Shown here piece after piece: positions 1-10,104 of a DNA stretch of 64,000 nucleotides (positions are counted from its first letter, which is position 1; every line of letters begins with the position of its first letter). The position numbers and the translations under genes were made by a program. Origin of the DNA: Acanthornis magna (lineage: Eukaryota; Chordata; Aves; Passeriformes; Acanthizidae). The stretch lies in assembly GCA_036785705.1 (NCBI GenBank), contig JAWUZG010001123.1:202360-266359 (forward strand), in the 5' to 3' direction. The notes below the pieces were generated by a model that saw only the letters and a program-made list of their open reading frames with translations, was not told the origin of the DNA and ran no database searches.

Positions 1-3000
1 AGGCCCCCCCAGGAGCACCCGCCCTGTCTGCAGAGACACCGCGGGACCCCCGCTCAGCCCGGGCCACCCGCGGGACCCCCGAGACCCCCAAAACACCTTC
101 AGAACCCCCTGAACCCCCCAAAAACACCCCCCAGGACCCCCTGAACCCCCCAAAACACCCTCAGACTCCCCCGAGCCCCCCAAAACACCCCCAGACCCCC
201 CGAGCCCCCCCAAACCCCCAGGAACCCCCAAACCCTCCCTCACCTCCTGTGACACCCCCGGGACCCCTCAAAGCCCCCTCCCATCACCCTCCATCCCCCT
301 CCCTGCCCCTCCGCGACCCCCATCCCCACCCCCCGAGCCCCCAGAGCCCCCCGAGCCCCACCCCGAGCCCCCACGAGCCCCCCAGAGCCCCCAGAGCCCC
401 CCAAAACCCCCCAGGACCCCCAGAGCCCCCCAAAAAAACCTCCAGGACCCCCAGAGCCCCCAAAAAAAACCTCCAGGACCTCCCGAGCCCCCCAAAAAAA
501 CCTCCAGGACCACCAGAGCCCCCCAAAACCCCACCCCGGACCCCCCCGAGCCCCCCCCAGAGCCCCCCAAGCCCCCCCGAGCCCCACCTGGGTGAACTCG
601 GCGCTGAAGCCCCCCTGGCAGTAGCCCTGTCCTGCCGCCGAGTTCAGGTCTGGGGGGACACAGGGGGATGGTTGGGGGTCCCGGGGGGGCTCTGGGGGTG
701 TCACCTCCCCCCCCGGGGGACAGGCAGGGTTTGGGGGGGGTCACCCTGGGAGTGCCCGAGGGGTCTGGGGGTGCAGAGGGGGCGCGGGGCGGGGGTCCCT
801 GGGCATCAGGGAGGGTCGGGGAGGTCACTCTGGGGGTCTGGGCATGGCCGGGGGGACACCCAGGGTCACATGGGGGAGTCTGGGGGTGCCTGGGGGTCCC
901 GGGGGGGTGCCTGGGGGGGTCGGGGGGTCGCGGGGATGTCCCGGGGGGGTCCCGGGGGTCTCTGGGGGGTCGTGGGGATGTCCCGGGGGGGTCCCGGGGG
1001 TCTCTGGGGGGTCGTGGGGATGTCCCGGGGGGGTTCTGGGGGTCTCTGGGCGGTCCAGCGGTGGTCCCGGGTGTCTCTGGGCGAGTCTCGGGGGAGTTCA
1101 GGGGGTCCCGGATGTGGTCCCGGGGATCTCTGGGGGGTCGCGGGGGGGTCTCTGGAGGGGTCCCGGGGTGGTCCCTTGGGTCTCGGGGGGTCCCGGGGTC
1201 TCGGGGGGTCCCGGGGGTCCCACCTGAGCGGCACGGAGCGTATTCCACGAACTTGGAGAAGTTGCCGATGGAGAGGAAGCAGGAGCCCACGGGCTCGCGC
1301 GCGCCCCCCTCCTCCTTGGGGGGGCTCCAGCTGTACAGGGGGGCGCAGGCCTGGGGGGGGCACGGGGGGGGTGGGCACGGGCACCGCTGGGGGGGGCCTG
1401 CTCGGCCCCTGGTGTCCCCAATGTCCCCTGTGTCCCTCAAAGCCCCAGCGCCCCCCATTCCTCCCATACCCCCCAGTTCCCCCCCAGCCCTCCCACTCCC
1501 CCCAGCCCCCCCCAGCCCCCCAGCCCCCCTGTCCCCGCGGTGTCCCCGCGGTGTCCCCGTACCAGGATGGAGCCGTTGTGCGCGCGCACGGTGGCCCCGA
1601 ACCACTGCAGCGATTTGAACTCCACGGGCTCGGGGGCGTCGCTGCTGTTGCCCCCAAAGTCGTGGGTGCGGGTCCCTGGGGGGGGGGGGGAGGGGACAGC
1701 GGTCAGGCCATCCCCCCTCCCCCCCCGGGCACGGCCGCAGCCCCCGGGGACCCCCCGACCCCCCCCAACCCCCCCGGGTTGATCATTAACGGGAGCCAAG
1801 GCCAGCGGGGGGAGGGGGGCGGGGACGGGGCTGAGCTGGGGGGGCTCTGCCGGGGGTCCTGGGGGGCCGCAGGAGGACACGGGGGTGTCCCTGTGCCCCG
1901 GGTGCGGCCCCAGCCCTGTCCCCACACGCTGGGGAGGGGGCTGTCCCCACCTGCGTCGCCATGCCTGTCCCGTGTCCTGATCCTGTCCTCTTTCCCGGGG
2001 GATTTGTCCCTCCCCGTGTCCCTGTCCCCATTCCCGGGAGTCCTGTCCCCGCCGTGTCCCTGTCCCCACACCCCGAGGGTCCTGTCCCCGCCGTGTCCCT
2101 GTCCCCACACCCCGAGTGTCCTGTCCCCTCCGGTGTCCCCACACCCCGGCTGTCCTGTCCCCGCCGTGTCCCCAACCTTTTCTCCACACCTGGGGGTCCT
2201 GTCCCCACCCGTGTCCCCGTCCCACGCGTGTCCCCGACCTCCCCGCGTCCCTGTCCCCCCCCCCCCGTGTCCCTGTCCCCTCCGGTGTCCCCACGCCCCC
2301 CTCGGTGTCCCCACGCCCCCCCCCGTGTCCCCACGGCCCGTACCGATGTGGTCGAAGTCGATGGGGGTGCAGGCGCCGCCGGGGGGCCAGGGGCAGTGGA
2401 ACACGGCGCCCCCCTGGGTGACGTTGGGCTGGCTCGTGTTGGCCTTGGGGGCTCCCACCAGGATGCTGACACTGGGGGGGGGACGACAGGGGGGCTCAGG
2501 GGGTGACCCCACGGGGACACGGCGCTCGGGGGCTGTCCCACGGGTGTCGCGCCGCCCCCGCCGCGGGGTCCCCTCGGGCTGGGCCCCGGGCCGGGCCTGG
2601 TGACCCCTTCCGGCCCCGGGGGGGGGAGCGCCGAGGCCGCCCCGGCCCGGGGGGAGCGGGGGGACACGGCCGGGGGGGTCCCGGGGGGGAACACTCGCTG
2701 GGTGCCCCCCGGTTCGCCCCGGGACGCCTGAGCCCCCCCGGCTGGCGACACGCGGGGGACGGGGGGGACAAGGCCGCGCCTGGGTCCCCCCCGACGTTTG
2801 GGTGCCCCCGAGCCCCCCCCGAGCCCCCCCGAGCCCCCCGGGGGCAGCTCCCGGCTCCGGTTACAGGAAACGCTCCGGCCCGGGGGCAGCGGGGCCCCGG
2901 GACCCCCGGCGGGGCCGGCGCCGGGGGGACACCACGGGGGGACCCGGGGCACACGGGGGGACCGGGGCTCTGCGCCGCTCGGGACCCCCGCGCCGGACCC

Positions 3001-3862
3001 TCCCGGTTCCCGTTCCCCGGCCCCGCTTCCTGTTTCCCGTTCCCCGCGCCCTGTCCCGGTTCCGATTCCCCATCCCCGCCCCGCGCCCCGCTCCCGGTTC
3101 CCGCTGCCCCGGCCCGGTCCCCGGGACCGCCCCGTTCCCCGTGTCCCGCTGCCTTTTCCCCGTCCCGTTCCCGGTTCCCACTCCCGGTCCCCGGTTCCCA
3201 CTTCCCGTCCCCATTCCAGGTTCCCGTCGCCCCCGCCCGGTCCCGTTCCCGGTCGCCCTTCTCATTCCCCGTTCCCGCTGTCCCATTCCCGTTATGCCGC
3301 TCCCGGTGCCGTCCCTCCCCGCCCCGCCCCGCTCCGGGGCCGCTCCCCGTCCCACCGGGCCGCTCCCGCTCCCGCTCCCGGCGGCCGCTCCCGCTCCCAT
3401 CCCGCTCCCGCCGTGCGGTTCCCGTCCCTTTCCCGGTTCCCGGGACCGCTCTGCCTCCCTCCCGGCCCGGCCCGCCGCCCTCCCGCTTCCCGGCCGCCGC
3501 TCCCGGTGGCCGCTCCCGCCCCGGCGCCGCCGCCGCCCCCGCCCCGTCCCGTCCCGGTGCGGCTCCCCGCTCGCGGTCGCGGTTCCCGGCGCGGTTCCCG
3601 GTTGGCGGGGCCGTTCCCGGCGCGGTTCCCGCTACCTGCGGGGCTCGGGCAGGTAAAAGTCCAGCGCGAAGCCGAAGAAGGAGCCGGGGGCCCCGCGGAA
3701 GACCACGGGCCGCGACGCCTCCAGGTTGAAGGCAGCGACCGGCGGCAGCAGCAGCGGCAGCAGCAGCGGCAGCGGCACCGGGAGCGGCACCGGGAGCGCG
3801 GTCCGGGGCCGGCAGCGGCGCCGGGGCCGGGGGCGGCGCGGGGGGGCCGGGGCCGGGGCCAT
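1..3862 (-). CDS. ITGA5: Integrin alpha-5, 5' end of gene (first six coding exons, truncated by window edge)
   Basis: Alpha subunit of the fibronectin receptor (alpha5beta1), a type I cell-surface protein. Coding exons on the minus strand are 3862-3636, 2471-2344, 1675-1563, 1350-1224, 649-588 and 27-1 (continues off the window); phases join without a break to give 228 codons. The start ATG at 3862 opens a long leader (about 44 residues, Arg-rich then Leu/Pro-rich, ending PPVAA). The predicted mature N-terminus is [11 protein letters not shown], as in integrin alpha chains. Blade-1/2 landmarks follow: [80 protein letters not shown] and TGRVLLGGP. The match to alpha-5 rather than alpha-V or alpha-8 rests on these peptides, as I remember them, and on the neighbour GTSF1. 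The rest of the beta-propeller, legs, membrane segment and tail lie outside the window. Confidence 0.95.
880..1215. repeat. Minisatellite in ITGA5 intron 4
   Basis: G-rich tandem repeat, clearest as three near-identical ~57 bp copies around 930-1050 built on GGGGATGTCCCGGGGGGG and TCTCTGGGGGGTCGTGG, decaying rightward. It produces long spurious Gly-rich and Pro-rich open frames on both strands. Confidence 0.8.
1965..2335. repeat. C-rich minisatellite in ITGA5 intron 2
   Basis: Tandem C-rich units around CCTGTCCCCGCCGTGTCCC and CCCCACACCCCGAG, about 35-40 bp per unit, degenerate toward 2335. Confidence 0.75.
2990..3560. repeat. CCCGTTCCCGGTTCCC-type simple sequence in ITGA5 intron 1
   Basis: Degenerate runs of CCGTTCCC/CGGTTCCC fill most of intron 1 up to the CpG island. 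No conserved coding peptide is seen. Confidence 0.6.
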
Positions 3863-4060
3863 GGCGGTCGGGGCTGCCCGGGCTCGGCGCTGCTCCCGCT
3901 GCCGAGTCCCCTCGGAAAGTGCCCGGGGGGGGCCCGGGGCTGCCCCGCCCCGCCGTGACTCACCGGGGAGGAGCCACGGCCCCGCCGGGCACCGGCACCG
4001 GCACCGGGAGCGGGCGGCGGGGAGCCCGGGGGGAGCGGGGCACACCGGGGGGAGAGGGGC
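3560..4060 (-). promoter_or_regulatory. ITGA5: ITGA5 CpG-rich promoter/5' region
   Basis: Very dense CpG surrounds the ITGA5 start codon, with GC-box-like runs and no obvious TATA box. This is the usual arrangement for a CpG-island promoter. The transcription start cannot be placed from sequence alone; it should lie shortly upstream (rightward) of 3862. Confidence 0.45.
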
Positions 4061-4860
4061 GGCACGGACCGGGACACCCCGGGGACACCGCGACACCCCG
4101 GGGACACTGCGGCGTCAGGGACCGGGACAGCCCGGGGGGAGCGGGACATCTCGGGGACAGCGGGACATCAGGGACAGGGACACCCCAGGAGGAGCGGGAC
4201 ACCCCGGGGACACTGCGACACCCCGGGGGAGCGGGACACCCCGGGGACACTGCGACGTCAGGGACAGGGACACCCCGGGGACACCGGGACATCCCGGGGA
4301 TGTCGGGGACCGACGGGAATGGGACATCCCGCGGGGAATGGGGAGCTCGGGGACAGGAGGACGTCAGGAGCCGGGACACCCCCAGGGGACCCAGTCAGAG
4401 GGGACCGGGACAGTCTGGGAGCACCGGGACACTCCGGGGACACCGGGGCGTCAGGGAATGGGACACTCGAGGGACACCGGGACATTCCAAGGGCACAGGG
4501 ACACCCTGGGACAGCCCAGGGGCATTGGGACACCCCAGGGACACCGGGACATCAGGGATGGGGACACCTGAAAGACACCCAAGGGACACCAGGACACCCC
4601 AGAGACACCCGGAGGGCAATGGGACAGCGGGGACAGGGACACACGAAGGACATTGGGACACCTTGGGACACCGGGACATCGGGGACAGGGACACTGGGAC
4701 ACTGGGACATGGGACACTGGGGGTACAGGGACACTTGGGGGACACAGGACACAGGGGTACGGGGACATTTGGGGGACACCGGGAAACCACGGCGGGACAC
4801 GAGTGGGACAGGCGCAGGGGACATGGGGGCACATGAGCGACACGGGACCCTTGGGGACAC
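4060..4860. repeat. GGGACACCCCGGGGACAC minisatellite
   Basis: Interspersed GGGACACCCCGGGGACACYG units, often separated by GCGACGTCAGGGACAGGGA variants, extending upstream of ITGA5. Units decay toward 4860. Confidence 0.8.
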
Positions 4861-4939
4861 CAGTGAGACCCTTGGGGACACAGCGGGAGGGGACAGGACA
4901 CGGGGGACAGGAGCGGGCCGGGCCGGGGGGCGGCAGGGC

Positions 4940-5025
4940 TGGGGACGCGGCGGGAGGAAGGGGACGCGGCGGGAGGAAGGGGACGCGGCGGGAGGAAGGG
5001 GACGCGGCGGGAGGAAGGGGACACC
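4940..5025. repeat. 19-bp tandem repeat
   Basis: Four near-perfect copies of GGGACGCGGCGGGAGGAAG. Confidence 0.85.
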
Positions 5026-5989
5026 GCGGGGGACACGGGGGGGGGGCCGGATCCCGGCGCCGCTTCCTGGAAGGAAAGAGCGGAAACGGGGCCGGGGCTG
5101 GAGCCGTTCCCACGGAGGGGGTGGGACCCCCACGGGGGGGACACGGGGGGGGCAGGACCCCCACGGGGACACGGAGGAGGGGCCAGGACCCCCGCGGGGA
5201 CACAGCGGGGGCGTGGGGGGGCTGGGACCTCCTTGGGGGGTGCAGGGGGACAGTGGGACCCCCCCGGCGAGCGCAAGGGGTGGCGCGGGGACCCCCACGA
5301 GGTGCCCCCCCCACCTCCCGCGCACGAGCGTGCAGCCCCCCCGTGCCCGCGCAAAGCGGGGGGGACACGCGGGGACACGCGGGGACACCCCCGGCCCCGT
5401 GCGAGGCGCGTGCCCGCGTGTGCAAGGGGCCGGGGGCGCGCAGAGGGGGCGTGCAGGGGGTGGGGGGCGTGCAGGGGGGCGTGCAGGGGGCCTGGGTCGG
5501 GGGCCTCGCCCGCAGCCGCCGCATTCCTGCGCCGCTGATGCAACGGCGCCCGCGCAGCTGGGCCGGGGTCGGGGCTCGGGGGGCTCGGGGGTCCCGGGGA
5601 GGGCTCGGGACGGGCCCAGGTGACCGGGGGGACACCTCGGTCCCCCCAGGGACACCCCCAGGGACAACCCCCGGGGGCACCGAGCGCTCAGCACCCGCCG
5701 CGCCCGCGTGGGGGACGCGGGTGGGTGCGGGTGTGTCCCCGCGTGTCCCCGTGCGCGTGCCCGCTGTGCCCCCGTGCCCGCCGCGGCGGTGGCGCGGTGC
5801 CCGTGGGGACAGTGGGGACAATGGGGACGTTTCCGCGGCCGGGGGGGAAGTGGCGGGCGGCGGGGGGGGAACAATGCGCTGGCGCCGGGGCCTTTCCTGC
5901 CTCGCACCGGGCCCGGGCACCGGCCCCGGCACGCGCGGGTGGTGGCACCGGGATGGCGGGGGGGGGACAGCGGGATCGTGTGCACACGC

Positions 5990-6615
5990 GTATGGTGACA
6001 CCGGAATCATGTGCACACGCGTGGGGTGACACCGGGATCATGTGTGGTGACACCAGGATCATGTGCGGTGACACTGTGATCATGTGTGGCGACACTGGGA
6101 TCATGTGCACACGTGTGGGGTGACACTGTGTTCGTTAGTGGTGACAGCGGGATCGTGTGCACACGCGTGGGGTGACACCAGGATCGTGTGCGGTGACACT
6201 GTGATCATGTGCGGTGACACCGTGATTGTGTGTGGTGATACCGTGATCATGTGCACACACGTGGGCTGGCACCGGGATCATGTGCCGTGACACCGGGATC
6301 GTGTGTGGTGACAACGGGATCGTGTGTGGTGACAACGGGATCGTGTGCACACACGTGGGGTGACACTGTGATCGTGTGCAGTGACACCGGGATCATGTGT
6401 GGTGACACAGGGATCATGTGCCGTGCCACCGTGATCGTGTGCAGTGACACCGGGATCATGTGCGGTGACACAGGGATCATGTGCCGTGACACCGGGATTG
6501 CGTGTGGTGACACCGTGATCATGTGTAGTGACACCGTGATCGTGTGCAGTGACACCGTGATTGTGTGTGGTGACACCGTGATCGTGTGTGGTGACACCGT
6601 GATCACGTGCGGTGA
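5990..6615. repeat. GTGACACCGTGATCATGTGCG minisatellite (~21 bp unit)
   Basis: About 25-30 copies of a ~21 bp unit with GTGACACYG followed by TGATCATGTG or TGATCGTGTG. Some copies are expanded by CACACGCGTGGG or CACACGTGGG. The array is sharply bounded. Confidence 0.9.
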
Positions 6616-6954
6616 CACATGATCATGTGCAGGCCCGTGGCCTGGCTCTGTCCCCTGGAGCACACGCATGTCCCGGCTCTGTCCCCATGTTCACAGCCAT
6701 CCCCATGTCCCCAAATCCCCGTGTCCCCATGTCCCTGTGTCCGCACATCCCCATAGCACCATGTCCCCATGACCCAAATCCCCATGACCCAAATCCCCAT
6801 GTCCTCATATCCCCAAAGTCCCAAATCCCCATTGTCCCTCCATCCCAGGGTCACCCCAGGCGTGCCACCCCCGAGGTCCCCCAGCCCCATTTTGGGGACC
6901 CCACAGGGTGCCATCCCCATGGCCCCACCCCAGGGACAATCCCAGACCCCTCCT

Positions 6955-7190
6955 CCCAGGGACGCCCCACGGGCGTGTCCCCAGGGTCCCCCAGCCCCAT
7001 TTGGGAGGGATACCCCACAGCCTCCCCCGGGCGGTGTCCCCCAGCCCCATTTTGGGAGGGGGATATCCCACAGTCCCCCCCGGGGGGTGTCCCCAGGGTC
7101 CCCCAGCCCCATTTTGGGAGGGGGATATCCCACAGTCCCCCCCCGGGGGGATGTCCCCAGGGTCCCCCAGCCCCCCCGTCCCGGCCCGGG
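6955..7190. repeat. ~70 bp tandem repeat
   Basis: Three to four copies carrying GTCCCCCAGCCCCATTTTGG followed by GAGGGGGATATCCCACAGTC and a G-run; the first copies are diverged. Confidence 0.8.
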
Positions 7191-7228
7191 GACACCCCGT
7201 TCCCGGCGCGGCGGTGCCGGCGCGTCCC

Positions 7229-7292
7229 TGAGTCACCGGGGGGGCCCGGGGGGGCCCGGCCTGAGTCACGGCGCCGCCAGCCCCGTATATAG
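7229..7292 (+). promoter_or_regulatory. Promoter-like element: paired TGAGTCA sites plus TATA box
   Basis: Two AP-1/NF-E2-type TGAGTCA motifs at 7229-7235 and 7262-7268, 33 bp apart, are followed by GTATATAG (TATA at 7286-7292) in CpG-rich DNA. If functional in this direction, transcription would start near 7315-7325. No coding exon is recognisable downstream before GTSF1, which is on the other strand, so the target is unknown. Confidence 0.45.
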
Positions 7293-7744
7293 CCCGGCTC
7301 GGCGGCGGGGCCACGTCACCCCCCGCGCCCCCCCGGCACCCCCGGGAGGGTCTGGGGGCCCGGGGACCACCGGGGGTGACCCCAGGTGCCGGTGCCTCGG
7401 TGTCCCCCCGGCGTTCCCCCGGTGTCCCCGCGGTGTCCCCGGGGCGGGGGGCGCGGGGGGGTCGGGGCTGGCCGGGAGCCCGGGCGGGCGCGGGGGGGGC
7501 GCGGGGGGGCCCCGGCCCCGGCGCTTCCCAAAAAGGCTCTGGCGGCCGTGGGGAGCGGGAGCGGGGCCAGCCCGGGGGGCCCCGAGGGGGGGACACGGGG
7601 GGGCACGGGGGGGCACGGCGGCGGGTGACACACGCGGGTGTGAGGGTGAGTGTGAGGGTGACGGTGAGTGGGAACATTCCAGGGACATGTGGGAGCAGGG
7701 ACACGGGACCCCACGGCACAGGGACCCGCCACACACGTGTGCTG

Positions 7745-8105
7745 GCTGTCCCCGTGTCCCGGTGTCGCCATGTCCCATTATCCCCATGTCCCCACGTCCC
7801 TGTGTCCCCATGTCCCTGTGTCCCCGTGTCCTTGTGTCCCTGTGTCCCCATGTCCTGTTATCCCCATGTCCCCATGTCCCCATGTCCCTGTGTCCTCATG
7901 TCCCCATGTCTTCATGTCCCTATATCCCCATGTCCCGTTATCCCCATGTCCCTGTGTCCCCATATCCCTGCATCCCCATGTCCCAATGTCCCCACATCCC
8001 CATGTCCCCATTTCTTCATGTCCCCACATCCCCATGTCCTGTTATCCCCATGTCCCCATATTCCTGTGTCCCTATGTCCTCATATCTTCCTGTCCCCGTA
8101 TCCTC
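7745..8105. repeat. CCCCATGTCCCTGTGT minisatellite
   Basis: Degenerate 8-16 bp units of CCCCATGTCC/CCTGTGTC with ATATCC and GTTATCC variants. A shorter related patch lies near 6690-6840. Confidence 0.85.
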
Positions 8106-9600
8106 ATTTGAGGTGACCCCTCTGCTGGGAGTGACCCTTCCCACCCCCTCCCTCCCTCCCTTTGGGGTGCCCCCCCCGCCATCCAACACGGGCATTTTGG
8201 GGCCAAATCCAGGATTTTCCTGCTGGGCCAGCGGGAGGGGATTTGGGGGCCTCCCCCTCCTTCTGTTTTGGGGTGAAGACGTTGGGTTTTGGGGTATTTC
8301 TTATTTTCCCCCCAAATTCCTGACTCGAGGAACCCCAGGGCTGTTTTGGGGCTCCCGGCAGCCCCCAAAATCCGAGATCTCCATCCCTGCCCAGGCCAGG
8401 ACGGGGAGAAACCATTAAAACCCCTGGGATGAGGCAAAAAAAGTGGGAAATCACCCCAAAAATCCCACAAGCAGAATCCCCCGGGATTTGGGAAAACAAA
8501 GGTGACGACAGAGGTGACAACGGCGGTGACAGAAATCCGGGATGCCACCAGAACATTCCGGATCCTCCCGTGCAGGGAATTCCCGGCGGGAGCAGGACCT
8601 GGGGAGGCTCCGGGATCGGCCAAGGCTCCGCGGAGAGGAAAAATCGCCACAAAAAATTGGTGGAAAAGCGGGAACCGCCTGTTTTTTCCCACACGGTGAC
8701 GGCGGTCCCGTTTTCCAGCCCCCGCCCGGATCCACCCTCGTAGGAAAAATCCTAGCCAGGGCCGGGACACGCAGGGAGAGGGGTCAGGGAAAGCTGGAAA
8801 AAGCTGGAAAAAGTCGGAAAAATCCCTCCTGAATCCTCTCCCGGAGCTGGGGGGGTCTGGGGGGTCCCACCTGAGGCGTGGGGTGGGATTTGGGATGAAC
8901 TGAGCGGATAAATCCCGCTGGGAGCGGCCACGTGGAGCTGGCAGGGAGAAAAATTCCAATAAAAAGGGTTTTAAAATGGGTTTTGGGGGAAAAACCAGCG
9001 GATGAATCCCGGGGGGAGGCAGCGATCCCGAGGCGAAGGATCCGCGCTGGGATGGGGATGGGGAATGCGGGAAAAGGGACGGGCCCGGGCGGCGCAGCTG
9101 CGCCAGATGTTGGGATCGGGGGCGGGGGTGGGAATCCCGAATCCCGAATCCCGCCCCGCAGCTGCGATCCCGGAATTCTCCACAATTCCAGAGCCTTCCA
9201 GCGCTTCCCCCCGCGCCGGACCCGGCGCTGCCCTCGGGGTGAACCCCTGGAGAAGGGGAAAAGGGGAGAAAAAGGGAGAAAAAGGCGTTTTTTGCCCCGA
9301 ATGCAGGCGGGACGGGGGTGGATCCCGGGACCCGGAGGTGTCGGGGCGCGCGCGGGGGTGGCGGTGGCGGTGCCGATGACACAGAAATTCCCATTTCCAC
9401 TTTTTCCGCCCCAAATCCGGTGGCTCCGGGCTGAGCTCAGCTCCCGGCGCGGGGGGAGGACCGGGGGGGCGCAGAGCGATCCCGAGGGAGGGAGAAGGGA
9501 GGAGGAATTTGGGGAGGGGGGGTGGGGATCTCCCCCCTCCCAGGGGGTCCCGGGGGGTCCCGGGGGTGGGGACGAGCTGTGACAATTTTTTGGGAAGGAT
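8106..9600. other. Largely unique, less repetitive intergenic stretch
   Basis: About 1.5 kb without strong tandem structure and with more A/T than its surroundings. Long open frames exist on both strands (up to 442 codons on minus, 9400-8072), but their peptides are Pro/Arg/Phe-rich with no recognisable domain. I do not call a gene. Confidence 0.5.
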
Positions 9601-10098
9601 TCCCAGGGTGGGGGGGCTCAGGGAGGGACCCCACCCTCGTCACGTCCCCCCAGGGTGGGGGCCCCCCTGTTGCCCCCCCTCCCTCAGGGTGGGGCTCCCC
9701 CTTGCCCCCCCCCCCCCCAGGGCGGGGGCCCCTGGCCCAGTACCCCGAGCACGAGGGGGGGGTTTGCGCAAGAGTCCCCAAAATAGCCCCCCCCGGGCCC
9801 AAAATTCCTCCTGGGAGCGCCGGATCGGTGGGAAAGGCAATGGGGGCGGGGGGGGGGCAGGACGGGGGTGGGGACGGGGACACGTGGAGGGGGTGGCAGG
9901 AGGACACCGAGGGGACGTGGGGACACGCCAGGCCCGGGAGGGGACAGGATCAGCCCGGAGTGACCGGCGGGGAGGGGCACAGGGAAGGGTGGGGGTCCCC
10001 GCGGTCCTCCCACACGGGGGTGGCCCTGTCCCCCCCCCGTGTGTCCCCTGTCCCCCCCACCCTCGGGCTGAGGGGACACCGCGAGGATTTGCAGCGAT

Positions 10099-10104
10099 TT
10101 TATT
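10099..10104 (-). terminator. GTSF1: GTSF1 poly(A) signal overlapping its stop codon
   Basis: On the minus strand the 3' end reads CGGAAATAAAATCGC: the TAA stop (10102-10100) is embedded in AATAAA (10104-10099). If used, the 3' UTR would be only about 20 nt. It could instead be incidental, with a later signal used. Confidence 0.5.

Larger units (their letters stand above)
3863..10099. other. ITGA5-GTSF1 intergenic region
   Basis: About 6.2 kb between the ITGA5 start and the GTSF1 stop. It holds several minisatellites (4.06-4.86, 4.94-5.03, 5.99-6.62, 6.96-7.19 and 7.75-8.10 kb), a TATA-containing promoter-like element near 7.23-7.29 kb, and a less repetitive stretch from 8.1 to about 10.0 kb. 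I found no exon with a recognisable protein family. Confidence 0.7.

Noticed and set aside
249..2603. 784-codon plus-strand open frame over the ITGA5 5' exons
   Set aside because: It is antisense to real ITGA5 exons and is Pro/Gly/Ser low-complexity created by C- and G-rich repeats.
7620..7710. GTGAGGGTGA-type run and GGGAACATTCCAGGGACATGTG as a telomere-like or p53 element
   Set aside because: Not TTAGGG, and the second half does not fit the p53 half-site consensus.
7376..8418. Long Cys/Pro/His/Val repeat frames that look like a Cys-rich protein
   Set aside because: They arise from the CCCCATGTCCC minisatellite; the same peptides recur wherever that repeat occurs (for example 26.5-26.9 kb).
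8072..9400. 442-codon minus-strand open frame in unique DNA
   Set aside because: Although not repetitive, its peptide is Pro/Arg/Phe-rich without domains, there is no promoter or poly(A) context, and other frames are also open there.
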